Origin: CAIWHR01 sp963734055
GTDB taxonomy: Bacteria > Pseudomonadota > Gammaproteobacteria > Burkholderiales > Casimicrobiaceae
Assembly (NCBI GenBank): GCA_963734055.1
Contig: CAVTFQ010000007.1
Span: 434,001 to 498,000, forward strand
Direction: 5' to 3'
Length of the DNA: 64,000 bases
Translations under genes and position numbers: made by a program
The notes under the pieces: generated by a model
What the model was told of the DNA's origin: nothing
The model's database searches: none
Seen by the model: only the letters and a program-made list of their open reading frames with translations
In this document: piece after piece, positions 52,669-62,258 of the stretch
Position numbering within the stretch: position 1 is the first letter of the stretch
Layout of the letters: each line of letters begins with the position of its first letter

Positions 52669-53060
52669 TCGCGCGGCTCGCGCGGCCCGTAGCTGCACTC
52701 GCGCTCGGCGCGATGGCGAGCGTCGCCGTCGCCGGGCCGGTGCTCGTCTACCGCGAGGGCGCGACCTACTGCCCGAAGGACCGCGCGGCCGGCGCTCCGC
52801 GGATCACCGCCGAGCAGGCAGCCGAACGCGCGAAGGCGCTGATGCCGACGGACTTCTGCGGTCCCGACTGGTGGGTCGACGGCTGCGACTCCGATCCCGA
52901 ATACGCACTCGACTCTTGGCGCGTCTACGTCCGGCAGTGGAAGCGGGTCGACGGCCGCAAGCAGTACGAGCCGCGCGACCATTCGTACGTCGTGCTCGAT
53001 CCGGTCGGCAACTGCCTCGCCAACATTCCGGGGACTCCCAAAACGATGCCGGGGACCTGA
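52665..53060 (+). CDS. Uncharacterised exported protein between ftsK and lolA
   Basis: 131 residues beginning with a signal peptide (hydrophobic PVAALALGAMASVAVAG). The mature part has four cysteines: ATYCPKDRAAG, DFCGPDWWVDGCDSDPEYAL and VGNCLAN. They could form two disulfides in the periplasm. DSWRVYVRQWKRVDGRKQYE is mostly polar. I recognise no family. GTG at 52665 overlaps the ftsK TGA (GTGA), and the stop is 2 bases before lolA, so it is cotranslated with both. That position suggests a role in the envelope, but none is demonstrated. Confidence 0.75.
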   Translation: MIARLARPVAALALGAMASVAVAGPVLVYREGATYCPKDRAAGAPRITAEQAAERAKALMPTDFCGPDWWVDGCDSDPEYALDSWRVYVRQWKRVDGRKQYEPRDHSYVVLDPVGNCLANIPGTPKTMPGT

Positions 53061-53062
53061 CG

Positions 53063-53677
53063 ATGCGGCGACTCGTCGCAACGCTCGTTGCGCTGCTCGT
53101 GCTCGCCGGGGGGGCGGAGGCGAGCGGCCTCGCGCAGCTCAAGGCATTCGTCGACGGCGCGAAGAGCGGGCGCGCGACTTTCCGCCAGTCGGTGCTCGCG
53201 AAAGGCGCGCGCACGCCGCAGGAGAGCTCCGGCACGTTCACGTTCCAGCGGCCCGGCCGCTTCCGCTGGTCGTACGAGAAACCGTACGAGCAGCTCATCG
53301 TCGGCGACGGCGCGAAGCTCTGGATCTACGACCGCGACCTGAACCAGGTGATCGTCCGCCACCAGGACGCGACGCTCGGCGCCAGCCCGGCCGCGCTCCT
53401 CGCCGGCGACAATGCGCTCGAGCGAAATTTCGAGCTCACCGACGCCGGCAAGGCCGAGGGGGTCGAGCTCGTCGACGCCAAGCCGCGCAGCCCGGAAACC
53501 GGGATCGAGCGCGTCCGCATCGGCTTCCGCGACAATCTCCCGCGCACGATGGAGCTCCGCGATGGGCTCGGCAACGTGACGACGCTGACGTTCGACGGGT
53601 TCGAGCGCAACGTCGCGATCGACGCGGCGCAGTTCGCGTTCGTGCCGCCGAAGGGCGCGGACGTGCTGGGGCAGTAG
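53063..53677 (+). CDS. lolA: Outer-membrane lipoprotein carrier protein LolA
   Basis: 204 residues with a signal peptide (MRRLVATLVALLVLAGGAEA). The mature protein shows the LolA pattern: SGTFTFQRPGRFRWSYEKPY, IVGDGAKLWIYDRDLNQVIV and TMELRDGLGNVTTLTFDGFE, ending with FAFVPPKGADVLGQ. LolA picks up lipoproteins released by LolCDE and carries them through the periplasm to LolB. The neighbours ftsK and rarA are the conserved ones; the small exported protein just upstream is an addition. No clear terminator follows before the convergent glpQ-like gene. Confidence 0.94.
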   Translation: MRRLVATLVALLVLAGGAEASGLAQLKAFVDGAKSGRATFRQSVLAKGARTPQESSGTFTFQRPGRFRWSYEKPYEQLIVGDGAKLWIYDRDLNQVIVRHQDATLGASPAALLAGDNALERNFELTDAGKAEGVELVDAKPRSPETGIERVRIGFRDNLPRTMELRDGLGNVTTLTFDGFERNVAIDAAQFAFVPPKGADVLGQ

Positions 53678-53863
53678 CGACCCGCGGTGGGTCGCGGAGG
53701 CTCTTCGCAGCGGGACCGGGGCCACCGACTCCGTCGGCAGCGCCCCGCCGCGAGCGTGCCCCCGGGGCCGTGCGCGCTGGATGCCGGGCGAGCCCGGACG
53801 GCCCGGTCACTTCGAAGATGCCGAGCCGACGCGGTGTAGCAGTGTCGCCGCCCCGCGACGAAA

Positions 53864-54883
53864 CTACGGCAGCGGAATGCCCTTGTCCGCCATCACCCGG
53901 CGGGCCCGATCCGGGTAGTCGGTGATGAGGCCGTCGACGCCCAGGTCGATCAGGCGAGCCATGTCGCGCGGATCGTCGACGGTCCACGGCAGGACGGCGA
54001 GGCCCAGCGCATGCGATTCCACGACGGCCGCCTCGGTAACGTCGCGCCAGAACGGACTCCACGTGCGGCAGCCCGCGGCCTTCACGAGGCGCGGCAGCGA
54101 TCCATCGACCGTGCGCAAGTCGAGCCCGGCGAGCCATGGGGAGGGCGCATCTGCGCGCCGCCGCACCGTGTCGTTGCTCCCGGATTCGATCGTCAGGCAG
54201 GCGGTGGCGATTTCGGGAGCGAGCTTTCGTGCCGCCACGAGCGTGCGCCAGTCGAACGACTGGATCGTCGCCTCGCTCGCGAGTCCCGCCTTGCGGATCG
54301 CTTCGACCGTCAGCGCGGCGAAGGTCTCCGCGTCGACGGTCGCGAAGCTGCCGTCGGGCGCAATCTTCGTCTCCAGGTTGAGCCGCACCGGCCGGCTCGC
54401 TGCCTTCACGAGCGCGAAGAGCTGTTCGAGCGTCGGGAACCGCTCGCCGTCCTCCGCCCGCTGCTCGGGAAACGAGCGGGCGTACGCGCTCGCGGGATTG
54501 AGGCGACCGATGTCGTAGCGCTGGAGCTCGGCCAGCGTGAGGCTGTGGATCGGCGGCCCCTTGGCGCCGAGCCAGTGCCCGTCCGGCGTGCGCACGACGT
54601 CCGGATTGAGATAGGGGTCGTGCGAGATCACGAGGACGCCGTCCTTCGTCACCGCGAGATCGGTTTCGATCGTGGTGACGCCACTCGCGAGAGCGAAGGC
54701 GAAGGCCGCAAGCGTGTTCTCGGGCCGCAGGCCGCGCGCGCCGCGATGCCCCTCGAGGTCGAACGCGCCGGCGCTCGCCGCGAACGCGAGCGCAAGGAAC
54801 GGCGACAGCCAGACGGCCCGCGCTCCGCCGCGCCGGCGTCCGGCCCGGACGGGATCGAGCGAAATGCTTGATAATCGGGTCAT
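53864..54883 (-). CDS. Exported glycerophosphodiester phosphodiesterase
   Basis: 339 residues from the chosen ATG. A hydrophobic signal sequence (VWLSPFLALAFAASAGA) is preceded by an unusually long basic leader. The GDPD catalytic core has EGHRGARGLRPENTLAAF, TTIETDLAVTKDGVLVISHD and NLETKIAPDG, holding the metal and catalytic residues. DGLITDYPDRARRVMAD closes the barrel. The periplasmic enzyme probably frees glycerol 3-phosphate from phospholipid head-group diesters. A TTG at 54892 is an alternative start. It interrupts the usual lolA-rarA order, lying on the opposite strand between them. Confidence 0.88.
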   Translation of the reverse strand: MTRLSSISLDPVRAGRRRGGARAVWLSPFLALAFAASAGAFDLEGHRGARGLRPENTLAAFAFALASGVTTIETDLAVTKDGVLVISHDPYLNPDVVRTPDGHWLGAKGPPIHSLTLAELQRYDIGRLNPASAYARSFPEQRAEDGERFPTLEQLFALVKAASRPVRLNLETKIAPDGSFATVDAETFAALTVEAIRKAGLASEATIQSFDWRTLVAARKLAPEIATACLTIESGSNDTVRRRADAPSPWLAGLDLRTVDGSLPRLVKAAGCRTWSPFWRDVTEAAVVESHALGLAVLPWTVDDPRDMARLIDLGVDGLITDYPDRARRVMADKGIPLP

Positions 54884-54943
54884 TCCTGCCAATGTAGGGG
54901 TTGCCGCGGGCGCGGGTCAATGCGCCGCTCGCGGCTTGCGACC

Positions 54944-56260
54944 GTGAACGATCTCTTCACCGCCGAAAACCCCGCCGTGCCCCTCGCCGAGCGGCTGCGG
55001 CCGAAGACGCTCGACGAGGTCATCGGCCAGCGACACCTGCTCGCTCCGGGCAAGCCGCTCGCCGTCGCCTTCGCGTCGGGCAAGCCGCATTCGATGATCC
55101 TGTGGGGTCCGCCGGGCTCCGGCAAGACGACGATCGCGCGGCTCATGGCCGACGCGTTCAACGCCGAGTTCATCGCGCTCTCGGCCGTGCTGTCCGGCGT
55201 CAAGGACATCCGCGACGCCGTCGCGCGCGCCGAGGCGATCCTCGCGCAGTCGGGACGGCACACGATCCTGTTCGTCGACGAGGTTCACCGCTTCAACAAG
55301 GCGCAGCAGGATGCGTTCCTGCCGTACGTCGAGCGCGGGCTCGTGACGTTCATCGGCGCGACGACCGAGAACCCTTCGTTCGAGGTCAACAGCGCGTTGC
55401 TCTCGCGCGCCGCGGTCTATGTGTTGGAGCCGCTCGCGCCGGATGAGCTCGGGCAGCTGCTCGACCGGGCGCTGAGCGCGGCCGCGCCCGATCTCGCGCT
55501 CGAGCCCCCGGCGCGCGACGCGCTCATCGCCTATGCCGACGGCGATGGCCGGCGCGTGATCAACCTGATCGAGTATCTCGTCACGGCCGCGGGCGAAGGT
55601 CGCCGGGCGCCGCTCGACGTCGCGTTCGTCGAGGCGACGATTGCGCGCAGCCTGCGCCGCTTCGACAAGGGCGGCGAAGCTTTCTACGACCAGATCTCCG
55701 CGCTCCACAAGGCGGTGCGCGGGTCGAACCCGGATGCCGCGCTCTACTGGATGTGCCGGATGCTCGACGGCGGCGCGGATCCGCTCTACGTCGGGCGGAG
55801 AATGATCCGGATGGCGACCGAGGACATCGGCCTCGCCGACCCGCGCGCGCTGTCGCTCGCGCTGGCCGCCGTGGAAACCTACGAGCGGCTGGGGTCGCCC
55901 GAGGGCGAGCTCGCGCTCGCGGAGGCCGTCCTCTATCTCGCGTGCGCGCCCAAGAGCAACGCTGTGTACGCGGCTTTCGGCGCCGCGCGCGCGTTCGTCA
56001 AGGAAGACGGCTCGCGGCCGGTGCCGCTGCGCCTGCGCAACGCGCCGACCAAGCTCATGAAGCAGCTCGACTACGGCAAGGGCTACCGTTACGCCCACGA
56101 CGAGGAAGGCGCGTTCGCCGCGGGCGAGCGGTATTTTCCCGACAACATGCCCGACGTGACGTGGTACCAGCCGACCGATCGCGGGCTCGAAGCGCGGATT
56201 CGCGAAAGACTCCACGCGTTGCGCGAGGCGGACCGGAAGTCCCGCGGCGGCTTGTCGTAG
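54944..56260 (+). CDS. rarA: Replication-associated recombination protein A (AAA ATPase)
   Basis: 438 residues from the chosen GTG. RLRPKTLDEVIGQRHLLAPG, Walker A in LWGPPGSGKTTIARLMA (near residues 54-61), Walker B in ILFVDEVHRFNKAQQDAFLP and IGATTENPSFEVNSALLSRA are hallmark RarA/MgsA/WRNIP1 segments. The C-terminal domain has KGYRYAHDEEGAFAAGERYF. RarA is a clamp-loader-like ATPase that acts at stalled replication forks. GTG at 54944 matches the normal N-terminal length; ATG at 54920 would add 8 basic residues. It belongs to the conserved lolA-rarA-serS neighbourhood. Confidence 0.94.
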   Translation: MNDLFTAENPAVPLAERLRPKTLDEVIGQRHLLAPGKPLAVAFASGKPHSMILWGPPGSGKTTIARLMADAFNAEFIALSAVLSGVKDIRDAVARAEAILAQSGRHTILFVDEVHRFNKAQQDAFLPYVERGLVTFIGATTENPSFEVNSALLSRAAVYVLEPLAPDELGQLLDRALSAAAPDLALEPPARDALIAYADGDGRRVINLIEYLVTAAGEGRRAPLDVAFVEATIARSLRRFDKGGEAFYDQISALHKAVRGSNPDAALYWMCRMLDGGADPLYVGRRMIRMATEDIGLADPRALSLALAAVETYERLGSPEGELALAEAVLYLACAPKSNAVYAAFGAARAFVKEDGSRPVPLRLRNAPTKLMKQLDYGKGYRYAHDEEGAFAAGERYFPDNMPDVTWYQPTDRGLEARIRERLHALREADRKSRGGLS

Positions 56261-56359
56261 TCCTCCTGAGGAATCCCGGCGTTCGTCGGCGCTCCGGTTC
56301 TTCCCGCCGGCGCGACATCGCGTCGCGCCCCCGGCCCACCGCGAGCCGGCAGATTCTCG

Positions 56360-56373
56360 TTGACCCAGATCAA
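56360..56373 (+). promoter_or_regulatory. FNR/ANR-type binding site upstream of the cytochrome c gene
   Basis: TTGACCCAGATCAA matches the FNR consensus TTGAT-N4-ATCAA at 9 of 10 defined positions. Its centre is at 56366.5. A -10-like TAAATT at 56395-56400 would place the transcription start near 56407, with the site at about -41, the class II activator position. The ATG is 147 bases downstream of the site. The TTGACC part could instead be a -35 box. Confidence 0.5.
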
Positions 56374-56519
56374 TGGCGTTCGTGATGCCTGGCGTAAATT
56401 CAAAATCGGTGGCCCGGTATCGCGTCGGCCGGGTGGTCGATAGTTGCGTGCGCAAGAACAATTGACGAAAGGCAATGGGGTCGGTCAATCGACGACTTCG
56501 ACAAGATTGGGGTGTGACC

Positions 56520-56942
56520 ATGAAGCGCAATGCGTGGAAGCTGGTCCTTCTGGCAGCGGTCGGCGTCTCGACCGGCACCGCCCTTGCGGCGGACAAGGTC
56601 GATCCGGGCAAGGTCGAGTACGACACGAGTTGCGCCCTGTGCCACGGCTTGAGCGGCAAGGGCGATGGGCCGTACAAGGCTTCACTGACCAAGGCACCGG
56701 TCGATCTGAGCCAGCTCGCGAAGAAGAACGGCGGTGTCTATCCGTTCGAGCGCGTCTATGCGGTCATCGACGGGCGGGCCAACGTGGCCGCACATGGTTC
56801 GCGCGAGATGCCCGTGTGGGGCAAGCGGTATTCCGTCGCCGCCGCCGAGTACTACGTCGACGTGCCGTACGATCCGGAGGCTTACATCCGCGGCCGTGTG
56901 CTGGCGCTGACCGAGTACGTCTATCGGCTGCAAGCGAAGTAG
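56520..56942 (+). CDS. Exported class I c-type cytochrome
   Basis: 140 residues with a signal peptide (MKRNAWKLVLLAAVGVSTGT, cut after ALA). One haem-binding motif CALCH (Cys38, Cys41, His42) and a candidate axial Met in EMPVWGKRYS (near residue 97) make a small monohaem cytochrome. KGDGPYKASLTKAPVDLSQL is a common feature of cytochrome c553/c555-like electron carriers. It would act in the periplasm, passing electrons to an oxidase or reductase. ATG at 56520 is preferred because it leads directly into the signal peptide. It is inserted between rarA and serS and has its own FNR-type site. Confidence 0.88.
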   Translation: MKRNAWKLVLLAAVGVSTGTALAADKVDPGKVEYDTSCALCHGLSGKGDGPYKASLTKAPVDLSQLAKKNGGVYPFERVYAVIDGRANVAAHGSREMPVWGKRYSVAAAEYYVDVPYDPEAYIRGRVLALTEYVYRLQAK

Positions 56943-56986
56943 CCCGTTGGACCGTGCCCGCGCGTCGATGACGGCGACGCGCGGCG

Positions 56987-57011
56987 AAAAGTGGGGTCTG
57001 ACCCTGCTTTT
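56987..57011. repeat. GGGTCTGACCC palindromic repeat, copy upstream of serS
   Basis: A 25-bp imperfect palindrome, AAAAGTGGGGTCTGACCCTG followed by CTTTT. It lies between the cytochrome c gene and serS. Related copies occur at 58342 and 58415, just beyond serS. Confidence 0.7.
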
Positions 57012-57019
57012 GCGTTTGC

Positions 57020-57025
57020 TAGAAT
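57020..57025 (+). promoter_or_regulatory. -10-like TAGAAT box immediately before serS
   Basis: TAGAAT ends 6 bases before the ATG at 57032. If used it would give a transcript that starts at, or almost at, the initiation codon. There is no strong Shine-Dalgarno sequence before the ATG, in line with that. Confidence 0.4.
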
Positions 57026-57031
57026 CGTGCG

Positions 57032-58330
<1,299 letters not shown>

Positions 58331-58341
58331 GCGCGGCAGCT

Positions 58342-58363
58342 AAATAGGGTCAGACCCTACTTT
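58342..58363. repeat. GGGTCAGACCC palindromic repeat downstream of serS
   Basis: AAATAGGGTCAGACCCTACT then TT, 11 bases after the serS stop. It is the same repeat as at 56987 and could also act as a weak hairpin terminator. Confidence 0.65.
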
Positions 58364-58414
58364 CCGTCAGCCGGGAGCCTTCCGTTCGGGCAGTAGGCGG
58401 TTGCGTGGCGGAAG

Positions 58415-58437
58415 AAAGTCGGGTCTGACCCTACTTC
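58415..58437. repeat. GGGTCTGACCC palindromic repeat next to the beta-propeller gene stop
   Basis: AAAGTCGGGTCTGACCCTAC followed by TTC ends at the last base before the TGA of the convergent beta-propeller gene. With the copy at 58342 it fills most of the 107-base gap. Confidence 0.65.
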
Positions 58438-59679
58438 TCAGCGCGTGTTGCCGGTGTGCCCGAGCGAATACCGTCCGGGCTGGGGCCACACCGTCAGGCC
58501 GTGCGGCTCCTTGCCGACCGGGATCTGCGTCACCTCGCCCGACGCCGTGTCGATCGCGTAGACCACGTTGTCGTAGCGACCCGAAAGCCAAAGCCGCTTG
58601 CCGTCGGCGCTCACATTGCCCATGTCGGGGCTGCCACCGCCCGGGATCGGCCACGTCAGGTCGACCTTGCCCGTCGCGAAGTCGATCACCGACACGCTGC
58701 CCTTGCCCTTTGGTCGACCGTGGATCTTGTTCGACCCGCGATTCGCGACGTAGAGCTTGCGCCCGTCGCGCGAGGGATAGAGGCCGTGAGTGCCGACGCC
58801 CGTGGGAATGAATCCCGTCTGCCGGAACGAATCGCCGTCGACGACGTGCACGCCGTTCGCCATCATGTCGGCGACGTAGAACGTGCGGCCGTCGGGCGAG
58901 ATCCGGACATCCTGCGGCATTCCCTTCCACGTCGTGCAGATCACCTCGTCGCGGCCGTCGATGCCCTTGACGACCTGCGTGGGCAGTCCGGGCTTGATGA
59001 GCTGGATGTACCCCACGACCTTCCGCTCGACGAGATCGATCTTCGCGACGGTGCCCGTGAATTCGCACGTGAAGATCGCAAACCGGCCGTCGATCGAGAA
59101 GTCGGCGTGGTTGATCCCGCCGCACCCCGGGACGTCGAGCGAGTACTGCATGGCCATCGTCGCCGGATCGCGGAAGTCGAGCCGCTTGTGCCCCTCGGCG
59201 ACGACGATGGCCGACTTGCCGTCGGGCGAGAAGTACATGTTGTAGGGGTCGTCGACGGCAATCGGCTTGCCCGGCTTGCCCGTGCGCGGGTCGATCGGCG
59301 TCAGGCTGCCGATCTTCGTGTTCTCGGCGTTGTTCGCGACCCAGAGCGTACGCATGTCCCACGACGGCACCACGTGCTGCGGGTTGAGCCCGACCTTGAA
59401 CTTGTTGACGACCGCGAGCGTATCGGCATCGATGACGTAGACGTCGTTCGACTGCAGGTTCGGGACGTAGACGCGATGCAGGTCGCCCGCGACTGCGGAG
59501 CTCACCTTGCCCGCCGCCGTCTCGCTGTAGAGATTGGACGGGTTAAGCACGGGCGGCATGCCGGGAACGGTCACGACGGCGCGGGCATGCGCCGCGGTGG
59601 GAGCTTGCGCCGCGACGACGGCGGCGAGCGCTGCGGAGGCGAACAGAAGCAACGGAACTTGCAGTCTGAGGGCAATCAC
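58438..59679 (-). CDS. Exported YVTN-type beta-propeller protein
   Basis: 413 residues with a signal peptide (IALRLQVPLLLFASAALAAV). The mature part is a seven-bladed-type propeller made of repeats such as HRVYVPNLQSNDVYVIDADT, PYNMYFSPDGKSAIVVAEGH, RTFYVADMMANGVHVVDGDS and RKLYVANRGSNKIHGRPKGK. The architecture resembles cytochrome D1/YncE-like proteins but has no haem-binding motif. These proteins are periplasmic; some bind nucleic acid or act with PQQ- and c-type dehydrogenases. GTG at 59679 is chosen with AGGA 6 bases upstream. It follows the creatininase-family gene by 32 bases on the same strand. Confidence 0.85.
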   Translation of the reverse strand: MIALRLQVPLLLFASAALAAVVAAQAPTAAHARAVVTVPGMPPVLNPSNLYSETAAGKVSSAVAGDLHRVYVPNLQSNDVYVIDADTLAVVNKFKVGLNPQHVVPSWDMRTLWVANNAENTKIGSLTPIDPRTGKPGKPIAVDDPYNMYFSPDGKSAIVVAEGHKRLDFRDPATMAMQYSLDVPGCGGINHADFSIDGRFAIFTCEFTGTVAKIDLVERKVVGYIQLIKPGLPTQVVKGIDGRDEVICTTWKGMPQDVRISPDGRTFYVADMMANGVHVVDGDSFRQTGFIPTGVGTHGLYPSRDGRKLYVANRGSNKIHGRPKGKGSVSVIDFATGKVDLTWPIPGGGSPDMGNVSADGKRLWLSGRYDNVVYAIDTASGEVTQIPVGKEPHGLTVWPQPGRYSLGHTGNTR

Positions 59680-59711
59680 GAGGAGTCCTGCAACGAGGGG
59701 AAGGGGATCGT

Positions 59712-60515
59712 CTACGGGCGCGCGGTCGACTTGCGGATCGCGGCCACGGTTGCCGCGACGACGATGTCGACGCCGACGCGACCGAGGTCCGCGCTCGCCC
59801 GCCGCGGGTCGCCGTAGGTGCCGTCGCTCGGCGCGGGCTTCGCGTCCGCACGGAGCTTGTCGGAACGCACGAGACGCGGGTCGACCGCGAGGGCGAGCGA
59901 CGTGTCGGCGAGCCCGGCATGGGTGCCGATCTCGGCGTCGCGGTAGCCGCGTTCGCGGAGAGCGGCGGGCCACGCGACCTCGGCCGCCCGATAGTATTCG
60001 ACGATCGCGTGTGCGCGCACGGCGCTTGCGCGCCACTCGCGATTGAGCCGGTCGGCGACGACGCGCAGCTCTTTCTGATAGCCGCCGTGATCACCGATGA
60101 AGACGACGTCGCGGAAGCCGTGCAGCCGGAAGCTTCGCCCGGCCGACTCGAGCGTGGACTCGAAGGTGGCCGAGGGAACGGTGATGGTGCCGGGAAAGCG
60201 CATGTGCGCCGTGGGCGGGTCGACGCTGCCCTCGGGAACGTAGGCAACCACCGGAGCGACGAGCGCGTTGCCGAGCTCCGTCGCGACCCGCTCCGCGAGG
60301 CGCTCCACACGCACATTGTGCTTGCCAAGCGTCATGTGCGGGCCGTTCTGCTCGGTGCCACCGCACGGAACGATGATCGTGGTCGCGCCCTGCTCGATGC
60401 GCTCGCGGAGCTCGGGCCAGGTCAGATCCTCGAGCAGCACGGTGCGCGGTGCCCCGGCCGCCGCTCCGGCCGCCAGCGCGAACAACACGACCAAGGCCCG
60501 GATGCAAGCGAACAT
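59712..60515 (-). CDS. Exported creatininase-family hydrolase
   Basis: 267 residues. A signal peptide (IRALVVLFALAAGAAAG) leads to the creatininase fold. VPCGGTEQNGPHMTLGKHNV holds the metal-binding Glu and nearby His, FIGDHGGYQKELRVVADRLN has the Asp-His pair and IGTHAGLADTSLALAV the later ligands. Cytoplasmic family members hydrolyse creatinine or act as amidohydrolases on mycofactocin and cyclic intermediates. A secreted member is less usual. It lies between the MltF-like gene (10 bases upstream) and the propeller gene, so all three exported proteins may be cotranscribed. The substrate is unknown. Confidence 0.87.
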   Translation of the reverse strand: MFACIRALVVLFALAAGAAAGAPRTVLLEDLTWPELRERIEQGATTIIVPCGGTEQNGPHMTLGKHNVRVERLAERVATELGNALVAPVVAYVPEGSVDPPTAHMRFPGTITVPSATFESTLESAGRSFRLHGFRDVVFIGDHGGYQKELRVVADRLNREWRASAVRAHAIVEYYRAAEVAWPAALRERGYRDAEIGTHAGLADTSLALAVDPRLVRSDKLRADAKPAPSDGTYGDPRRASADLGRVGVDIVVAATVAAIRKSTARP

Positions 60516-60524
60516 ACCGGCATT

Positions 60525-62081
60525 TTAATGCATCGACGCGCCGCTCGGCGGCGCGGCGAGTGCCGAACTCGGGGCTCCTGCCGTGTCGCGTGCCTGTTCA
60601 CGCGGCGCGTTGCCGAACGGGCGCAGGCGCGGCGGCTGCGGCGGCTGGTGCGCGAGCAGCACGTCGTAGTAACCGCGGACCCGATCGACGAATGCGACGG
60701 GCATCCCGCCGCGGGCGTAACCGAGCTTCGCCCGCTCGTAGTGCTCGGGCAGCGCGAGAAGCGGCAGCACCTTCTTGACGCTGGTCCAGTGGTCGGGATC
60801 GAGACCCTGACGCTGGGCGAGCACGCGCGCATCCTCGAGATGGCCGAGGCCGATGTTGTAGGCAGCGAGCGCGAGCCACGTGCGGTCGGGCTCCTGAATG
60901 CGATCGGGCAGCCGGGTCTTGAGATCGGCAAGGTAGCGGGCGCCGGCGAGGACATTCTGCGCGGGATCGAGCAGGTTGGTGACGCCCATTCGCCTGGCCG
61001 TGTCCTCGGTGAGCTGCATGAGGCCGCGGACGCCGGTTTCGCTTTCCGCGGCGGGATCCCACTTCGACTCCTGGAAGGCGAGGGCCGCGAGGAGGCGCCA
61101 CTCGATGCCGGTCCTCTCCTGCGCGTCGCGGAAGAGCGGCCCGTATTGCGGGAGCACGCTGCGCATGCGGTCCATGAGGCCGCTCGCGTCGAGACGGAGG
61201 AACGTGCGGCCGTCGGGGACGTAGCGTTCGATCAGCCGCTGGAGCGTACCGTCGCGCTGCACGCGCACGAGGAACCGATCGAGATCGTCGCGCAGCCCGG
61301 GATAAGTGGCAGGCACCGCCCAGGCGAGCGATCGCTTGGCGCCGGCGGTGAACGCGACGTCGAAGTCGAGGTAGACGTTCCTGGCGATGGTGGCGGCGAG
61401 CGAGTCGACGATGGCATAGCTCAGCGTTCCCTCCGCCACCTGCGCGATGAGCTCGACCGGCGAGGGATTGGTCACCGCCTGCCAAAGCACGGCGGGATGC
61501 GCGCTGCGCAGCGCCTCGATCTCGCGCTCATCGCCCGAATCGGCGGCGTAGGCGATCGTCTCGCCGTCGAGATCGTCCCAGCTCGCGGGCTTGAAGCCGT
61601 CCGCGTTGTAGATCAGCACCGGCTCAACAGGGTAGTAACCGCTGGTCCAGTCGATGGGAGCGGCCGGAACGGTTCCCGGCGGCGGCGGAGCGGTCGAAGC
61701 GGGCGACGCGAGTGCGGCATCGGGACGCGCATCAGCGTCCGGACGCAGCAATCCGCCCGCTCCGAGGTGGGCGTCGCCACTGCCGAGTGCCGCGAGCAGA
61801 TCCGCAGCGCTGTCGATCGCCACGAATCGCAGCGGCAGCTTGTGCTCCGCCGCGTAAAGACGGAGCAAGTCGGCGTCGAGGCCTTCGATCCTGCCATCGG
61901 GCCCCGGAAAGTAGACCACCGGGCCGGGACGGACGAGCGCGACGATCTCCTTCGCACGCTCCGGTGCGGCAAGCGGCCGCCGTGGAGCGATTTCCGGAGC
62001 CACTTCGTAGAGCGAAACGACAACCGCGACGACGGCGGCGATGCCGGCGGCGAGGAGAACGGCGCGGCGCAACGGTCGCAC
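60525..62081 (-). CDS. mltF: MltF-like membrane-bound lytic transglycosylase
   Basis: 518 residues. A membrane anchor (AVLLAAGIAAVVAVVVSLYE) is followed by a family 3 solute-binding-like domain (about residues 45-290; TSGYYPVEPVLIYNADGFKP, DSLAATIARNVYLDFDVAFT). Then comes a goose-type SLT domain with the catalytic Glu in AALAFQESKWDPAAESETGV (near 338), followed by RGLMQLTEDTARRMGVTN and LALAAYNIGLGHLEDAR. This two-part design is MltF. It cleaves peptidoglycan glycan strands in the periplasm and is tuned by muropeptides. GTG at 62081 is the only start before the anchor. The C-terminal 35 residues are Pro/Ala-rich. Confidence 0.92.
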   Translation of the reverse strand: MRPLRRAVLLAAGIAAVVAVVVSLYEVAPEIAPRRPLAAPERAKEIVALVRPGPVVYFPGPDGRIEGLDADLLRLYAAEHKLPLRFVAIDSAADLLAALGSGDAHLGAGGLLRPDADARPDAALASPASTAPPPPGTVPAAPIDWTSGYYPVEPVLIYNADGFKPASWDDLDGETIAYAADSGDEREIEALRSAHPAVLWQAVTNPSPVELIAQVAEGTLSYAIVDSLAATIARNVYLDFDVAFTAGAKRSLAWAVPATYPGLRDDLDRFLVRVQRDGTLQRLIERYVPDGRTFLRLDASGLMDRMRSVLPQYGPLFRDAQERTGIEWRLLAALAFQESKWDPAAESETGVRGLMQLTEDTARRMGVTNLLDPAQNVLAGARYLADLKTRLPDRIQEPDRTWLALAAYNIGLGHLEDARVLAQRQGLDPDHWTSVKKVLPLLALPEHYERAKLGYARGGMPVAFVDRVRGYYDVLLAHQPPQPPRLRPFGNAPREQARDTAGAPSSALAAPPSGASMH

Positions 62082-62130
62082 GTGAAAGCGGAAGTCGATA
62101 GCGGCGAATCGAGGTCGTACGCGTCGGGCG

Positions 62131-62136
62131 ATTATA
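62131..62136 (-). promoter_or_regulatory. Consensus -10 box of the mltF operon
   Basis: TATAAT on the minus strand, 50 bases before the GTG at 62081. The hexamer at the -35 position (GCGAAG) is poor. Confidence 0.4.
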
Positions 62137-62196
62137 GCGATCGCTCGCGCGGGCTTCGCTTCGTGCGGGGACCCCGGCGTGCGCAGGGTCCTTAGC

Positions 62197-62225
62197 TTGC
62201 CCTCCAGAGCCCGATCGCCGATAAT
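62197..62225 (+). promoter_or_regulatory. Probable sigma-70 promoter of ffs
   Basis: TTGCCC (62197-62202) and GATAAT (62220-62225) are separated by 17 bases. Transcription would start near 62232. The mature SRP RNA begins about 27 bases later, which fits 5' maturation by RNase P. Confidence 0.55.
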
Positions 62226-62258
62226 CGCCGTTTCGCGCTCGCCCGCGCACCGTTCAAC

